From: Myxococcales bacterium
GTDB taxonomy: Bacteria > Myxococcota_A > Bradymonadia > UBA7976 > UBA1532
NCBI GenBank assembly: GCA_020633555.1
Contig: JACKDL010000022.1
Coordinates: 36,660 to 100,659 of the forward strand
Length of the DNA stretch: 64,000 bases
Direction of reading: 5' to 3'
Of this stretch, positions 46,554 to 56,775 are shown in pieces. The position numbers and the translations under genes were made by a program. Position 1 is the stretch's first letter; the number at the start of each line of letters is the position of its first letter. The notes under the pieces were generated by a model, which worked only from the letters and a program-made list of their open reading frames with translations, was not told the DNA's origin and made no database searches.

Positions 46554-49307
46554 ATGCGCCTGCTCATCTCGGCCCTGGCGGTGTCGCTCGCCGTCCCCGC
46601 CCTGGCCCCCCCCGCCCTGGCCCAGCTCGCCCCTGATCCCGCCCCCGGCCCCGCCGGGGCCCGCCCCGTGCTGGGCGCCCGCCTGCGGCTGCTGGCCGAT
46701 CAGGTGCAGCGCTATGGCGCCCGGGCGCCGGTGTTCGGGCCCCACGCCCCCGCCGAGGTCCCAGAGGGCGCCGGCGTGGTGCTGGCCGCCTGGCGGCCCC
46801 TGGCGGCCCCGGAGTGGCGGCGCCTGGCGCGGCTGGGGGTGCGCTTCACCCTGGACGCCGACGGCGCGCCCCGTCACCTCGACGCGCGCTACCCCGCCTG
46901 GGTGCCCTTCGGCGCGCTGCCCGCGCTGGCGGCCGAGCCCCTGGTGGCCCGGGTGGAGACCACCTGGCGCAGCCAGACCCTCCGGCCCCTGGAGACGGTG
47001 CGCGCCGAGCTGGGGGCCACCCGGCTGCAGCAGCGCCCCGACCTGGGCTGGACAGGCCTGGGCGTGCGCATCGCCGACATCGACGGGGCGGTGGATGTGC
47101 TGCACCCGCACCTGTTCTTCGCCGACGCCGGGATCTTCGACTGGGTGGACGTGGACGGCGACGGCCGGCTCACGCCCGGCACCGACGGGGTGGACCTGAA
47201 CGGCGACGGCACCATCGACCGGGGCGAGCGCCTGCAGCGGCTGCCCGCCGTGCGGGTGAACTTCTACGACGGCGGCCAGCCGCAGGGGCTGGACGGGCCC
47301 TTCCGACCCCGGCGGGACTGGCTGTACCTGGACACCAACGGCAGCGGCGAGCGGGACGCCGGGCCCGCCGCCGGCTACAACGAGGACACCTGGGCCTACG
47401 GCGAGCCGGCCTTCGTGGCCGAGGACACCGATCGCGACGGGGCGGTGGCTCCGGGCGAGCCCCTGCACCGGCTGGGCACCTCGAAGGTGGTGAAGGCCAC
47501 CCTGGGGCCGCGGGTGTACCGCCGCGGGGGCAACCCGCCCCTGATCGAGGCCGCGAGGGATCCGGCGGCCGGCGACCTGCTGCACGGCACCGGCGTGGCC
47601 AGCATCGCGGTGGGCGGCCAGTGGCCCCACCACGACGCGGTGGGGCTGGCCCCCGACGCCGAGTTCCTGGTGTACGCCAACGTGCAGGGCAACGAGGGGC
47701 TGGCCCAGCCCTTCGAGGCGAGCGCCTTGCTGGACGCCCTGGACGAGGGCGCCGTGGCCATCCTCCACGAGTGGACCGACCCCTTCAGCCAGCCCACCGA
47801 CGGCGGCGGCGAGGTGGAGGCCATGATGGACTCGGTGCGCGCCCAGGGTCTGCTGCAGGTGAGCCCGCTGGGCAACCTGAACAGCGCCGGCAAGCACTTG
47901 GAGGTGGCCGCGGGGCCGCAGAGCCCGGTGTCGGCCGGCTTCAGGGTGGGCCCCGGCTTCGAGAGCGGCCAGGGGCTGATCCCCTACGACGTGGTGTACG
48001 GGCTGCTCACCTGGCGCGGCCGCCGTGGCACCCCGCAGCTCACCGTGCGCGCACCGAACGGTGCCGAGGGCAGCCCCACGCTGGGCGGCGACCCCGTGCA
48101 GGTGGGCGGCGCCTGGGTGCAGGCGGTGAGCGACACCAACCGGCGGGGCACCCACTCGGTGCTGTTCTATGTGTTCGGCCCCGAGGGCCAGGGCAGCCCG
48201 CTGCCGCGGGGCGAGTGGGGCGTGAGCCTGGCGGGCCTGGACGAGGCCACCACCGTCTACGGGCGGATCACCGACTTCTACTCGAGCTGGGGCGAGGGCG
48301 TGGGCTGGCTGCGCCCGACCACCGACCGGGGCACGCTGGTGTACCCCAGCTCGGCCGACTCGGCCCTGGGCGTGGCCGCCTATGGCGGCGTGCACGCGCA
48401 GGCCTGGGAGGGCACCTGGCCCGGGGAGCTGCGGCAGTACTCGGGCCGCGGCCCCCGCATGGACGGCGTGCCCGCCGTGGACATCGCCGCCCCCGACGAC
48501 CCCTTCGCGGCCCTGGGCGTGAGCCCCGACTGGATCCAGGCGGGCTACGGGCGCACCTGGTTCAGCACCTTCGGCGGCACCAGCGGCGCCGGGCCCCACG
48601 TGGCCGGCGTGCTGGCCCTGCTGGCCCAGGCCCGCCCCGATCTGGACGCCGACGGGCTCGAGGGCGCGCTGCTGGCGGCCACCCGCACCGACGGCAACAC
48701 CCCCGCCCGCGACGCCCTGCCCGACCGGCACTGGGGCTACGGCAAGCTGGACGCGTGGGGGCTGCTGAGCGCCGAGCCACGGCCCGCTGGGATGGGCGTG
48801 GCGGCGGCCCTGGACGTGCGCGCCGACGGCGACGAGGCCGTCTTCGACGCCCGCGGCTCCGAAGGGCCCGGCCTGTGGTACCGCTTCGACGCCGACGGCG
48901 ACGGCCGCTGGGACGGCGCCTGGGCCCAGCAGCCCACCACCCGGCGCGCGCTGGCAGCCCTGCGGCCCGCCGTGGCCCGGGTGGAGGTGGCCAGCCAGAA
49001 CGGCCTGCGGGCCGGCGCCCTGGCCCCCTACGATCCCGGCGCGCTGGCCCCCGTGGCGCCCGAACCCGACATGGCCCCGCCGCCGCCCGACATGGGCGCG
49101 CCCGGGGCCGACGGCGGGGTGGACCCCGTGGACGGCGGCGCGGGCGGCGACGGCGGGGTGAACGTGGTGCCCGTGGTGCAGCGCGGGGGCGGCGGCCGCG
49201 GCGTCTACGGCTGCGCGGCCCACCCCCATGAGCCCGGGCCCACCCCGGCGCTGGCCTGGCTGCTGCTGGGTGGGGTCATCCTCAGAAGGTCGCGGGGGCG
49301 GGGCTGA
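46554..49307 (+). CDS. subtilisin-family (S8) serine protease with MYXO-CTERM-like tail
   Basis: The protein is 917 residues from the ATG at 46554 with GGAG upstream. A signal peptide ends near PPALAQ. The catalytic Asp is in VRIADIDGAVDVLHP, near residue 174; the His in LLHGTGVASIAVGG, near residue 345; and the Ser in FGGTSGAGPHVAGVLALL, near residue 679. Between the Asp and the His lie calcium-type acidic loops (DVDGDGRLTPGTD, DLNGDGTIDRGE, DTDRDGAVAPGEP). The C-terminus has an Asp/Gly/Pro spacer (PDMAPPPPDMGAP), then YGCAAHP, a hydrophobic helix and RRSRGRG: a variant MYXO-CTERM tag with a single Cys. Expected to be an envelope-anchored or processed extracellular protease. Confidence 0.87.
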   Translation: MRLLISALAVSLAVPALAPPALAQLAPDPAPGPAGARPVLGARLRLLADQVQRYGARAPVFGPHAPAEVPEGAGVVLAAWRPLAAPEWRRLARLGVRFTLDADGAPRHLDARYPAWVPFGALPALAAEPLVARVETTWRSQTLRPLETVRAELGATRLQQRPDLGWTGLGVRIADIDGAVDVLHPHLFFADAGIFDWVDVDGDGRLTPGTDGVDLNGDGTIDRGERLQRLPAVRVNFYDGGQPQGLDGPFRPRRDWLYLDTNGSGERDAGPAAGYNEDTWAYGEPAFVAEDTDRDGAVAPGEPLHRLGTSKVVKATLGPRVYRRGGNPPLIEAARDPAAGDLLHGTGVASIAVGGQWPHHDAVGLAPDAEFLVYANVQGNEGLAQPFEASALLDALDEGAVAILHEWTDPFSQPTDGGGEVEAMMDSVRAQGLLQVSPLGNLNSAGKHLEVAAGPQSPVSAGFRVGPGFESGQGLIPYDVVYGLLTWRGRRGTPQLTVRAPNGAEGSPTLGGDPVQVGGAWVQAVSDTNRRGTHSVLFYVFGPEGQGSPLPRGEWGVSLAGLDEATTVYGRITDFYSSWGEGVGWLRPTTDRGTLVYPSSADSALGVAAYGGVHAQAWEGTWPGELRQYSGRGPRMDGVPAVDIAAPDDPFAALGVSPDWIQAGYGRTWFSTFGGTSGAGPHVAGVLALLAQARPDLDADGLEGALLAATRTDGNTPARDALPDRHWGYGKLDAWGLLSAEPRPAGMGVAAALDVRADGDEAVFDARGSEGPGLWYRFDADGDGRWDGAWAQQPTTRRALAALRPAVARVEVASQNGLRAGALAPYDPGALAPVAPEPDMAPPPPDMGAPGADGGVDPVDGGAGGDGGVNVVPVVQRGGGGRGVYGCAAHPHEPGPTPALAWLLLGGVILRRSRGRG

Positions 49308-52300
49308 GCCAGAGCCGGGCCTGGGTGCGCAGGTCGTCCAGGCGCTCCTGAGTCCAGCGCTCGGCGGGCAGGGCCACCGCCTCGGGGGCGCCGCCCTCGG
49401 CCCGCGCGAAGTGGGCCACCACCCGCGCCTTGCGCAGCCAGGCGGCGTCGTCCTTGGCGGGCAGCTCCAGCACCGCCTCGGCCAGCCGCGCCAGGGCCTG
49501 GGGGTGGCGCAGGGCCCACACCACGGGTAGATCCAGCGCGGCGATGACGCCGTTGAAGTCCCCCGCCGCCCGGGCGGCGTCGGCGGCCCGCACGGCGCGG
49601 ATGAGCTGGGCCTGGGGCGAGAGCCGCCCGCCAGCGTCCCCCGCCACCCCCGCCAGCAGGTCGTGCAGCCCGCAGGCCTCGGCCCCCGGGTGCGCCAGCC
49701 CCTCGCGCCAGGCCGCCACGGCGCTGGCGTCGGCCCCGGCGAACCACAGCGACAGCCCCAGCAAGTGGTGGAAGTGGGCGGCCACGTCGGCCTCATCGGG
49801 CCCCGGGCGCACGGGCGCCAGCAGCTCGCTGGCCCGGGCCCAGCGCCCCTGCCGCACCAGCCGCTCGGCGTTGATCAGGCGCACCTCGGCGCGGTCGGGC
49901 AGGCGCTCCAGGGCCCGCTCGGCCACCCGCTCGGCCAGGGCGGCGCTCACCTGGCGCGCGGCGTGGTACAGCTCGATGACCTCGGTGGGCGCCAGCCCCT
50001 GGGCCACCTGAGCGTCCACCCAGGCCCGGCGGGCGCCCCGGGAGCGGGCTTCCAGCAGCCGGCGCAGCGCGTTCACCCGGGCGCGGCGGGCCACCGGCAG
50101 CCCCGAGCAGGGGCGAGCGCGCACCACGGGATCGATGTGATCGGGCCCGGCGTCGGGCACCTGAGGGGGCGCCGCGGGATCGAGCGTGAACAGGCAGCCG
50201 CCCACCACCGCCACCGCCCGCTGGAAGCCGGGATCCATGAGCAGGGTGGCCGAGCGCGGCAGGGGCACCGACCAGCGCACCGCGCAGCCGGCCTCGCTGC
50301 GCGCCACGGCCCACAGCCCCGCCCGCCGCCCGTCGCCGCCGGTGACGTACGCCACGTCGCCCACCGCGAGCACGGCGAAGGGGTGATCCACATCCAGCGG
50401 CAGCTCGATGGGCCGCGCGCTGGGGCCGCCGGCCCACAGCCGGGCGCCGTGGCCCACGCCGGCCAGCATCCAGGGCGGCCCGGCCGGCGCCGCGGCCACC
50501 CCGTGCACCGGGTGATCGAAGCCCTCACCGCGCTGGCGCTGCCCGTCGGGCCCCCACCACACCAGGTGGCCCATGCCGTCGGCGCTGGCCACCCCGCGGC
50601 CCGTCACCGCCAGCAGGGGGCAGCTCGCCGCGAACGCCCGCACCTCGCTGCGGGCGCCGTCCTCGTCGTCCACCCGCCACAGCACCTCGCCGTCCCCGGC
50701 CCGGCTGGTGGCCAGCCAGGTGCGGGGCGCGTTGGGCTCCAGGGCGGCCAGCTCCAACGTCTCGCCCGCAGCCAGCAGCGCCCGGTGGGCCCGCAGGCCC
50801 GAGCCATCGGCCGCCAGGCGGATCCAGTCACCGGCCTGGGTCAGCACCCGCAGCCCCTGGGCGTCCAGGGCCGCCTCCACCACCGGCGCCGGGCGGGGCA
50901 GCTTCAGCACCACCGCCCGCTCCACGTGGGCGTCGGTCAGGCGCACCCAGCGCACGAACAGGTAGCCCCCGTGGGCCCAGGTCAGCACCGCCCGCCCGTG
51001 CCCGTCCAACAGGCGCTGCGGCCCCTCGGCCCACAGCAGGGGCAGGTCGGGCAGGCGGTCGCCTTCGTGGGGGTGCAGCACCGTGAAGTGCCAGGCCTTG
51101 GCCACCGCCACGTCCAGCGCGGCCAGCCGGGCCCGCAGGCCCCGGGCCTCGGGGTACAGCGCCAGCAGGCGGTCGAGCACGGGCCGGGCGCCCAGCAGGT
51201 CGTCGGCGGCCACGCGGGCCTCGAAGTCGGCCGTGAGCACTGCCCGCAGCGCCCGCCGGCGCAGGGTCTGGCCAAAGGCCAGCGCCGCGAGCTGGTGCCC
51301 GGCGGGCAGGTCCGCCACCGTCACCTGCTTCAGGGCCCGCGCCGCCGCCTCGGCCCCCGGGGTGGCCCAGGCCCCCTGCAGGGCCGCAGCGGCCGCGGCG
51401 GCGCGCTGGGCCGCCTCGCGGACCCGCCCGGCGGCGGCCCACGCCTGGTAGGCCGGCAACTCCTCCAGCACCCGCCGGTGGGCGCGCAGGGCGTCGGCGG
51501 GCTGCGCCCCCGCCTGCACCGCCGCCAGGCACTGCGCCGCCCGGATGGCCGCCCGCGGGCGCTGGCCCGTCGCCACCAGGCCCTCGATCCAGCCCGCGAC
51601 GGGTGCGGGCGCCGGCACCTGAGCGCGGTCCTCGGGCCCCAACGCCCACCAGGCCTCCCAGGCCGCCTCACCGGCCCCTTGCGCCAGGGTCTGCGCCGCC
51701 TGCTGCCGCGCGGCCGCCCGGGCCGCCTCCGCCTCGGCCGCCACCGCCGCTTCGAGCGCCTCACCCACCTGCGCCCCCAGCGCCTGCGCCTCGCGCAGGG
51801 CCGCCACCCGGGCCGAGGGCCGCGTCGCCCGCTCCGCGCGGGCCAGGGCCGCGGCCTGTGCCTGGGCCTGGGCCGCGGCATCGGCGTCGCGCAGCACCGC
51901 CCGGGCCACGACGCTGTCGGGGAACCGCCCCAACAGGGCGCGGGCCGCCGTCACTCGGGCCGGTCCCGCCAGGGTGTGCAGCGCAGCCTCGGCCTGTGCC
52001 CGGGCGGCAGCGCGCCGGGCCGCCAGCGCGGTGCGCAACCCGTCCACCGCCGGCTCGGTGGGATCGGCCGCGTGGGCGCGGACCAGATCCGCCTCGGCGG
52101 TGGACTGCTCGCCGGTCTCCAGGGCGCGCTGCCCCAGGGTGGCCCAGGCCAGGGCGCCGCGGGGCCCCTGCACGCCGGCCGCCGCCACGACCCCCCGCGC
52201 GCCCAGCCGCGCTGCGGCCACCGCCACCCGGCCCCGGGTGGCCGCCCCCGGGTGGCCGTGGACCGCGAACAGATCCAGCGCCGCCTGATCGTCGGCCAGC

Positions 52301-52785
52301 CAGTCCACCCACAGCTCCACCAGCCCCGCCACCGCCGCGGGCGCGGGGAGGGCCGCGCGCCACGCCGCCTCGGCGCCGGGAAAGTCATAAGATTCCATGG
52401 CTTGCCGGGCTGGGTCCTGAAGCGCCGGCGCCGACACCGACCCCGCCGCGGCCGCCTCGTCGGCCCCGTCACCCGCCGTGTCGAGTTGGAAGCGCACCCA
52501 GGCCCGGGCGTCGGGGTCCAGCGCGTCCAGGCGGGCGTGGCCGGCGTCGGCGCCCGCGCGCAGGTCCAGGCCCACCACAGCGGGATCGGGGCCCACGCTC
52601 ACCGTCAGCACTTCGGGGAAGCGCCGGATCAAGGCGCTCTGCAGGCGGGCCTTCTCGGCGTAGCGGCGAGCCGCCTCGGCCTCGGGCAGGCCGCGGCCGG
52701 TGGGGTTCTCACGGTGGATGGCCGCCAGCAGCCCATCCAGGGGGGCGTCTGCCGCATCCCCTGCCCCGCCGTGCCGTCCCGCCAC
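49282..52785 (-). CDS. large cytoplasmic helical/beta-propeller-like protein, unknown
   Basis: The protein is 1167 residues from a GTG at 52785 (GGGAGGGG upstream). There is no signal peptide. The first 130 residues contain a beta-rich stretch (VLTVSVGPDPAVVGLDL). Residues about 130-590 are Ala-rich helices with TPR-like pairs (AEADLVRAHAADPTEPAVDGL, DLLGARPVLDRLLALYPEA). Residues about 600-870 look like a propeller-type beta region (VLTWAHGGYLFVRWV, GHLVWWGPDG, GDVAYVTGGDGRRAGLWAV). The last 290 residues return to helical repeats (RLPDRAEVRLINAERLVRQGRWARA). No enzyme motif was found. The last 26 bases overlap the convergent protease gene. Confidence 0.75.
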   Translation of the reverse strand: MAGRHGGAGDAADAPLDGLLAAIHRENPTGRGLPEAEAARRYAEKARLQSALIRRFPEVLTVSVGPDPAVVGLDLRAGADAGHARLDALDPDARAWVRFQLDTAGDGADEAAAAGSVSAPALQDPARQAMESYDFPGAEAAWRAALPAPAAVAGLVELWVDWLADDQAALDLFAVHGHPGAATRGRVAVAAARLGARGVVAAAGVQGPRGALAWATLGQRALETGEQSTAEADLVRAHAADPTEPAVDGLRTALAARRAAARAQAEAALHTLAGPARVTAARALLGRFPDSVVARAVLRDADAAAQAQAQAAALARAERATRPSARVAALREAQALGAQVGEALEAAVAAEAEAARAAARQQAAQTLAQGAGEAAWEAWWALGPEDRAQVPAPAPVAGWIEGLVATGQRPRAAIRAAQCLAAVQAGAQPADALRAHRRVLEELPAYQAWAAAGRVREAAQRAAAAAAALQGAWATPGAEAAARALKQVTVADLPAGHQLAALAFGQTLRRRALRAVLTADFEARVAADDLLGARPVLDRLLALYPEARGLRARLAALDVAVAKAWHFTVLHPHEGDRLPDLPLLWAEGPQRLLDGHGRAVLTWAHGGYLFVRWVRLTDAHVERAVVLKLPRPAPVVEAALDAQGLRVLTQAGDWIRLAADGSGLRAHRALLAAGETLELAALEPNAPRTWLATSRAGDGEVLWRVDDEDGARSEVRAFAASCPLLAVTGRGVASADGMGHLVWWGPDGQRQRGEGFDHPVHGVAAAPAGPPWMLAGVGHGARLWAGGPSARPIELPLDVDHPFAVLAVGDVAYVTGGDGRRAGLWAVARSEAGCAVRWSVPLPRSATLLMDPGFQRAVAVVGGCLFTLDPAAPPQVPDAGPDHIDPVVRARPCSGLPVARRARVNALRRLLEARSRGARRAWVDAQVAQGLAPTEVIELYHAARQVSAALAERVAERALERLPDRAEVRLINAERLVRQGRWARASELLAPVRPGPDEADVAAHFHHLLGLSLWFAGADASAVAAWREGLAHPGAEACGLHDLLAGVAGDAGGRLSPQAQLIRAVRAADAARAAGDFNGVIAALDLPVVWALRHPQALARLAEAVLELPAKDDAAWLRKARVVAHFARAEGGAPEAVALPAERWTQERLDDLRTQARLWLSPAPATF

Positions 52786-52820
52786 GTCCCCTCCCGGTTC
52801 TCGCGGGGGATCTTCGGCCT

Positions 52821-52832
52821 CCCCGGCCGGGG
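52821..52832. promoter_or_regulatory. 12-bp palindrome in a divergent intergenic region
   Basis: CCCCGGCCGGGG lies between the divergent large helical-protein and metalloprotease genes. It is a candidate operator, but GC richness makes such palindromes common. Confidence 0.2.
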
Positions 52833-52935
52833 GTTCAAGTTTGCAGTACGCCGGCCAGGCCAACCCGGCCACACCGGCGCCCCCCGCCTGCGTCCCCCTT
52901 TCCCCGACCCCGGCCCCCGAGGAATGCTGCCCCCC

Positions 52936-54891
52936 ATGCGCTTCTCCCTCGCCCTGCCCGCCCTGTGCCTGGCCCTGTGGGCCTGCGCTGAAGGCCACCG
53001 GACCCGCGCGGACGGGGCGCCCCCCGCCCCCGACGCCGGCGCCGCCGATCAGGCCGTAGACGCCTTCGAGCCGAAGGACGGCGCCGTCTTCGATCTGGCG
53101 CCGCCGCCCGACGCCGCCCCCGATCCCGACGCCGGCGCCGATCCGTGCCCCCACGGGGTGCCCGGCGACGCCCTCGCCCTGGGCGACGCGCCCTACACGG
53201 GCGCCCTGTGCCCCGGATCCTCCATGTGGTTCGCGGTGGATCTGCCCGCCGAGACCGAGCTGTCGGCGGTGCTCAGCTTCCGGCACCGCGCGGGCGACCT
53301 GGAGCTGCGCCTGTTCGCCGACGGCGATCTGGGCCGGGCCGTGGCCGAGAGCGCCGGCGCCGACGACCAGGAGCGGGTGGGCCAGCCCGCCGGCCCGGCC
53401 CGCAGCCTGCTGCTGGAGGTGTACGGCTACCGCGGCGCCGGCGGCGCCTTCACCCTGGTGGCCCACCGGCTGCCCGCCCAGGGCCGGGTCGAGGCGCAGG
53501 CCCAGGGGATCGTGACCTTCGACAACCTGGTCTTCGATCCCCAGGGCTTCACCGGCGAGCGCACCGTGCAGCCGGCCGAGCACCTGGTGGTGCAGGCCCG
53601 GCGCGTGTTCGACGACGCCCCCGTGGCCGAGGCGCTGACCGACGCCGAGGGCCGGTTCACCCTGACCTGGGCCGCCGACGCCGATCAGGCCTATGTGGTC
53701 GAGGCGCGCGCTCAGGTGCGCGTGGGCGATCTGCTGGGGCAGGTGGCCGATCGCGACCGGCCCGCCGCGGTCTACGCCCTGCGCAGCGGCTCGTTCTCGC
53801 CCGACGCCCCCCCCGAACTGGTGCTGCACGGCTCGGCCGACGAGGCCATCGGCGGGGCGCTGCACATCGCCCACACCGTTGGCGAGGGCCTGGCCTTCAT
53901 CGCCCCCTGGGTCAGCGGCGCGGCCCGGGTCACCGTGAGCTGGCAGGCGGGCCTGCCGTGGCCCTGCGGGAGCTGCTACGGCGGCGACCAGATCAGCCTG
54001 GGCGGACAGCTCGAGGATCCCGACGAGTACGACGACGCCATCATCCTGCACGAGCTGGGGCACTGGTTCGTGGACCACTTCAGCGCCGACAGCAGCCCCG
54101 GCGGCAGCCACCGCGACCAGCAGGTGCCGCCCACGCTGGCCTACGGCGAGGGCCTGGCCTACTTCTTCGCCGCGATGATCCGCGACACCCCCCACCTGGT
54201 GGACAACTTCCTGGGCGCGGCCCGCCACATCGATCTGGAGGCGGTGACCCAGCAGGGCGAGGCGCTGGACGTGCTGCGCGGCACCACCGACGGCACCGCC
54301 GCCGGCAGCCTGCGCGAGGAGCTGGTGGGCGGCGTGCTGTGGGACGCCTACGACGGCCCCAGCGAAGCCGAGCCCTTCGATCAGGTGGCGCTGGGCGTCG
54401 AGGGCCACATGGCCATCCTCACCCAGGATTTCGGGGGCGCCCCGCCCCCCGACGTGGGCGCCCGCGGCATCGATCTGGCCGACTGGCTGGAGGTGGCCGC
54501 CTGCCGCCTGGGCGCCGAGCCCTTGCAGCCGCTGGTGGACGACCGCGACTTCCCCTGGGCCGTCACCGGCCAGGGCTGCGCCGAGAAGCAGCGGGTGCCC
54601 ACGCCCTTCCGCCTGCAGGCGCGCAAGGGGCAGGTGTGGCTGGTGGCCGACGCCGATGGGCGTCCACAGGTCCTGCCCCCGCTGACCGTGTGGCGCGACG
54701 GGCGGTTGGTGCGCGCGGGTTGGCGCTGCGCCGGCCGGTGCGCCCTGGGCCCCGCCGACGCCGACGCCGCCTGGGTGGTCACCGCCCCCGGCGCCCCTTG
54801 GCCCGGCGCCTCGTGGCTGGGCGCCAAGGCCGCCGCGCACGTCGCGGGGGGTCAACGCCTGAACGGTCGCCGCCTCTACCGGAGCCCCTGA
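52936..54891 (+). CDS. HExxH zinc-metalloprotease-like lipoprotein
   Basis: The protein is 651 residues from the ATG at 52936; an in-frame ATG at 52924 is possible but sits too close to GAGG. The lipobox is LALWAC. A long Asp/Ala/Pro linker leads to a beta-sandwich resembling pre-peptidase domains (YTGALCPGSSMWFAVDL, ELRLFADGDLG). The zinc motif HELGHW is near residue 371, followed by TLAYGEGLAYFFA about 30 residues on, whose Glu could be the third ligand (gluzincin-like). The last 200 residues are unassigned. It is expected at the outer membrane surface. Its stop overlaps the start of the M15-peptidase gene by one base (TGATG), so the two genes form an operon. Confidence 0.82.
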   Translation: MRFSLALPALCLALWACAEGHRTRADGAPPAPDAGAADQAVDAFEPKDGAVFDLAPPPDAAPDPDAGADPCPHGVPGDALALGDAPYTGALCPGSSMWFAVDLPAETELSAVLSFRHRAGDLELRLFADGDLGRAVAESAGADDQERVGQPAGPARSLLLEVYGYRGAGGAFTLVAHRLPAQGRVEAQAQGIVTFDNLVFDPQGFTGERTVQPAEHLVVQARRVFDDAPVAEALTDAEGRFTLTWAADADQAYVVEARAQVRVGDLLGQVADRDRPAAVYALRSGSFSPDAPPELVLHGSADEAIGGALHIAHTVGEGLAFIAPWVSGAARVTVSWQAGLPWPCGSCYGGDQISLGGQLEDPDEYDDAIILHELGHWFVDHFSADSSPGGSHRDQQVPPTLAYGEGLAYFFAAMIRDTPHLVDNFLGAARHIDLEAVTQQGEALDVLRGTTDGTAAGSLREELVGGVLWDAYDGPSEAEPFDQVALGVEGHMAILTQDFGGAPPPDVGARGIDLADWLEVAACRLGAEPLQPLVDDRDFPWAVTGQGCAEKQRVPTPFRLQARKGQVWLVADADGRPQVLPPLTVWRDGRLVRAGWRCAGRCALGPADADAAWVVTAPGAPWPGASWLGAKAAAHVAGGQRLNGRRLYRSP

Positions 54892-55652
54892 TGATCCTGA
54901 CCCTGAGCCTGTGGGCCGCCCTGGCCGCGCCCGCCACGCCGGCCCCGGACGCCCCGGCCTACGCCCAGTGCCTGCTGGCCGCCTACCCCGAGCACCTGTG
55001 CGGCGCCGACGCCGACGCCCTGGTGTGGTGCGACGGCACCCGCATGCCCTGGCGCACCCGGCCCGAGGGCCCGCTGGACGAGGCCAGCCTGGACCAGGCC
55101 GATCTGCACGATCAGATGGCCACGCCGTACCCCGTGGGCCCATGGACGCCCCCACCCGTGGGCGACCCCGGCCGCGCCCGCAGCCAGGCCTTCTTCGAGA
55201 AGCTGTACGGCGCCTCGGCCGCCGCCGTGGCGGCCCGAACGGTGAAGGTGGCCTGGCCCGGCGGGCAGCGGCTGCGGGTGAGCACGGTGGCCGGCGCCCA
55301 TCGCGCCCTGGCGCAGGTGGCCGCCGAGCTGGCCGCTCTGCCCAAGCGCTTTCACCGGTTCTTCGACGTCTCGGCGGGCACCTTCGTGTGGCGGCACATC
55401 AAGGGTACGCAGCGGCTGAGCATGCACAGCTTCGCGCTGGCCATCGACGTCGCGGTGAAGCACGCCCACTACTGGCGCTGGGCCAAGCCGGACGCGCAAG
55501 GCAACCGCCCGTATCGCAACGACTTTCCGCCCGAAGTGGTGCAGGCGTTCGAGCGCCGGGGCTTCATCTGGGGCGGCAAGTGGGCCCACTTCGACACCAT
55601 GCACTTCGAGTACCGCCCCGAGCTGCTGCACCCCGCCTGCGCCGGGCGCTGA
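54891..55652 (+). CDS. M15-family D-alanyl-D-alanine carboxypeptidase-like protein
   Basis: The protein is 253 residues starting inside the preceding stop. A short N-terminal hydrophobic stretch (LTLSLWAALAAPA) is a signal peptide. The zinc ligands of the M15 family are visible: SMHSFALAIDVAV near residue 178 (His and Asp) and WAHFDTMHFEYRP near residue 236 (final His). RLRVSTVAGAHRAL and RFFDVSAGTFVWRHIKGT precede them. Family members cut peptide cross-links or D-Ala ends in peptidoglycan. The fused context with a metalloprotease lipoprotein suggests a role in the envelope. Confidence 0.83.
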   Translation: MILTLSLWAALAAPATPAPDAPAYAQCLLAAYPEHLCGADADALVWCDGTRMPWRTRPEGPLDEASLDQADLHDQMATPYPVGPWTPPPVGDPGRARSQAFFEKLYGASAAAVAARTVKVAWPGGQRLRVSTVAGAHRALAQVAAELAALPKRFHRFFDVSAGTFVWRHIKGTQRLSMHSFALAIDVAVKHAHYWRWAKPDAQGNRPYRNDFPPEVVQAFERRGFIWGGKWAHFDTMHFEYRPELLHPACAGR

Positions 55653-55729
55653 TCCCGCCGGGGCCGGAAACGAACCGTCCTCCACCCCGGGGCGCGACCG
55701 CGTGGGCCAGGGGGTATCGTAGGGCGGTC

Positions 55730-56775
55730 ATGCGCACCCTGGATCACCACCCCACCGATGCCGTGCACCTGGGCCCCGACGCCGAGGCCTTCGTGGTGCG
55801 CACCCTGGTGGCCGCCGGCGCGCGGCGCATCCTGGTGCTGGCCCAGGGCCACCACCGGGCCGGGGCCGATCGGCTGGCGGGAGCCTTCGGGCCGGGGGCC
55901 ACCGTGTTCGCCGGCGTCACCCGCCAGGTCCCGCCGGACGTGGTGGCCAGCGCCACCCGCGCCGCCGCGGGCGTGGACTGGATCGTGGCCCACGGCGGCG
56001 GCTCGGCCATCGGCGTGGCCAAGGCCGTGGCGCTGACCGCCCACCTGCCCGTGGCCGCCGTCCCCACCACCTACGCCGGCTCGGCCCGCACGGGCGTCTG
56101 GGGCCTCATCGACGCCCAGGGCCGCAAACACACCGGCCGCGATCCCGCCGTGCGGCCGCGGGTGGTGGGCTACGACCCCGCCCTGTTGGCCGCCCTGCCC
56201 CAGCCGCTGGCCCTGAAGTCGCTGCTGAACGCCGTGGCCCACAGCGTCGAGGCGCTGTACGCCGCCGAAGCCACCCCCCAGGCCCGCGCCGCCGCCCACG
56301 AGAGCCTGGAGCCCCTGTGGGCGGGCCTGCACGCCCTGGCCACAGACCCCCGCGAAACCGCCGAGGCGCTGTACGGCGCCTACCTGGCCGGCACCGCCCT
56401 GGACGGCGCGCAGATGGCCCTGCAGCACAAGCTGGCCCACGTGCTGGCGGGCGAGTTCGGCACCGCCCACGCCGACACCCACGCGGTGCTGCTGCCCTAC
56501 ACCCTCGCCTGGAACCTGCCCGCCGCCCCCCAGGCCCGCGCGGCCCTGCAGGACGCCTGGGGCGTGGCCGATCCCGCCGGCGCGTTGCTGAGCGTGCTGG
56601 AAGTGCTGGGCCTGCCCACCCGGCTGGCGGATCTGGGCGTGCCCGAATCCGCGCTGCCCGCCGTGGCCGCCCGCGCCGCCGAGGCCCCCTACCCCAACCC
56701 GCGCCCCCTGGACGAGGCGGCCTTCGCGACCCTGCTCGCGGCCGCCTGGCGGGGCACGCTGCCCGAGAGCCCGCC

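Noticed and set aside
49663..52935. Very long plus-strand frame upstream of the metalloprotease start
   Set aside because: The first 1090 codons are antisense to the 49282-52785 gene and lack motifs; only the part from the ATG at 52936 has a lipobox and protein features.
52786..55155. Minus-strand extension of the large helical protein gene
   Set aside because: The upstream part is antisense to the metalloprotease and M15 genes; a GTG at 52785 with a good ribosome site fits better.
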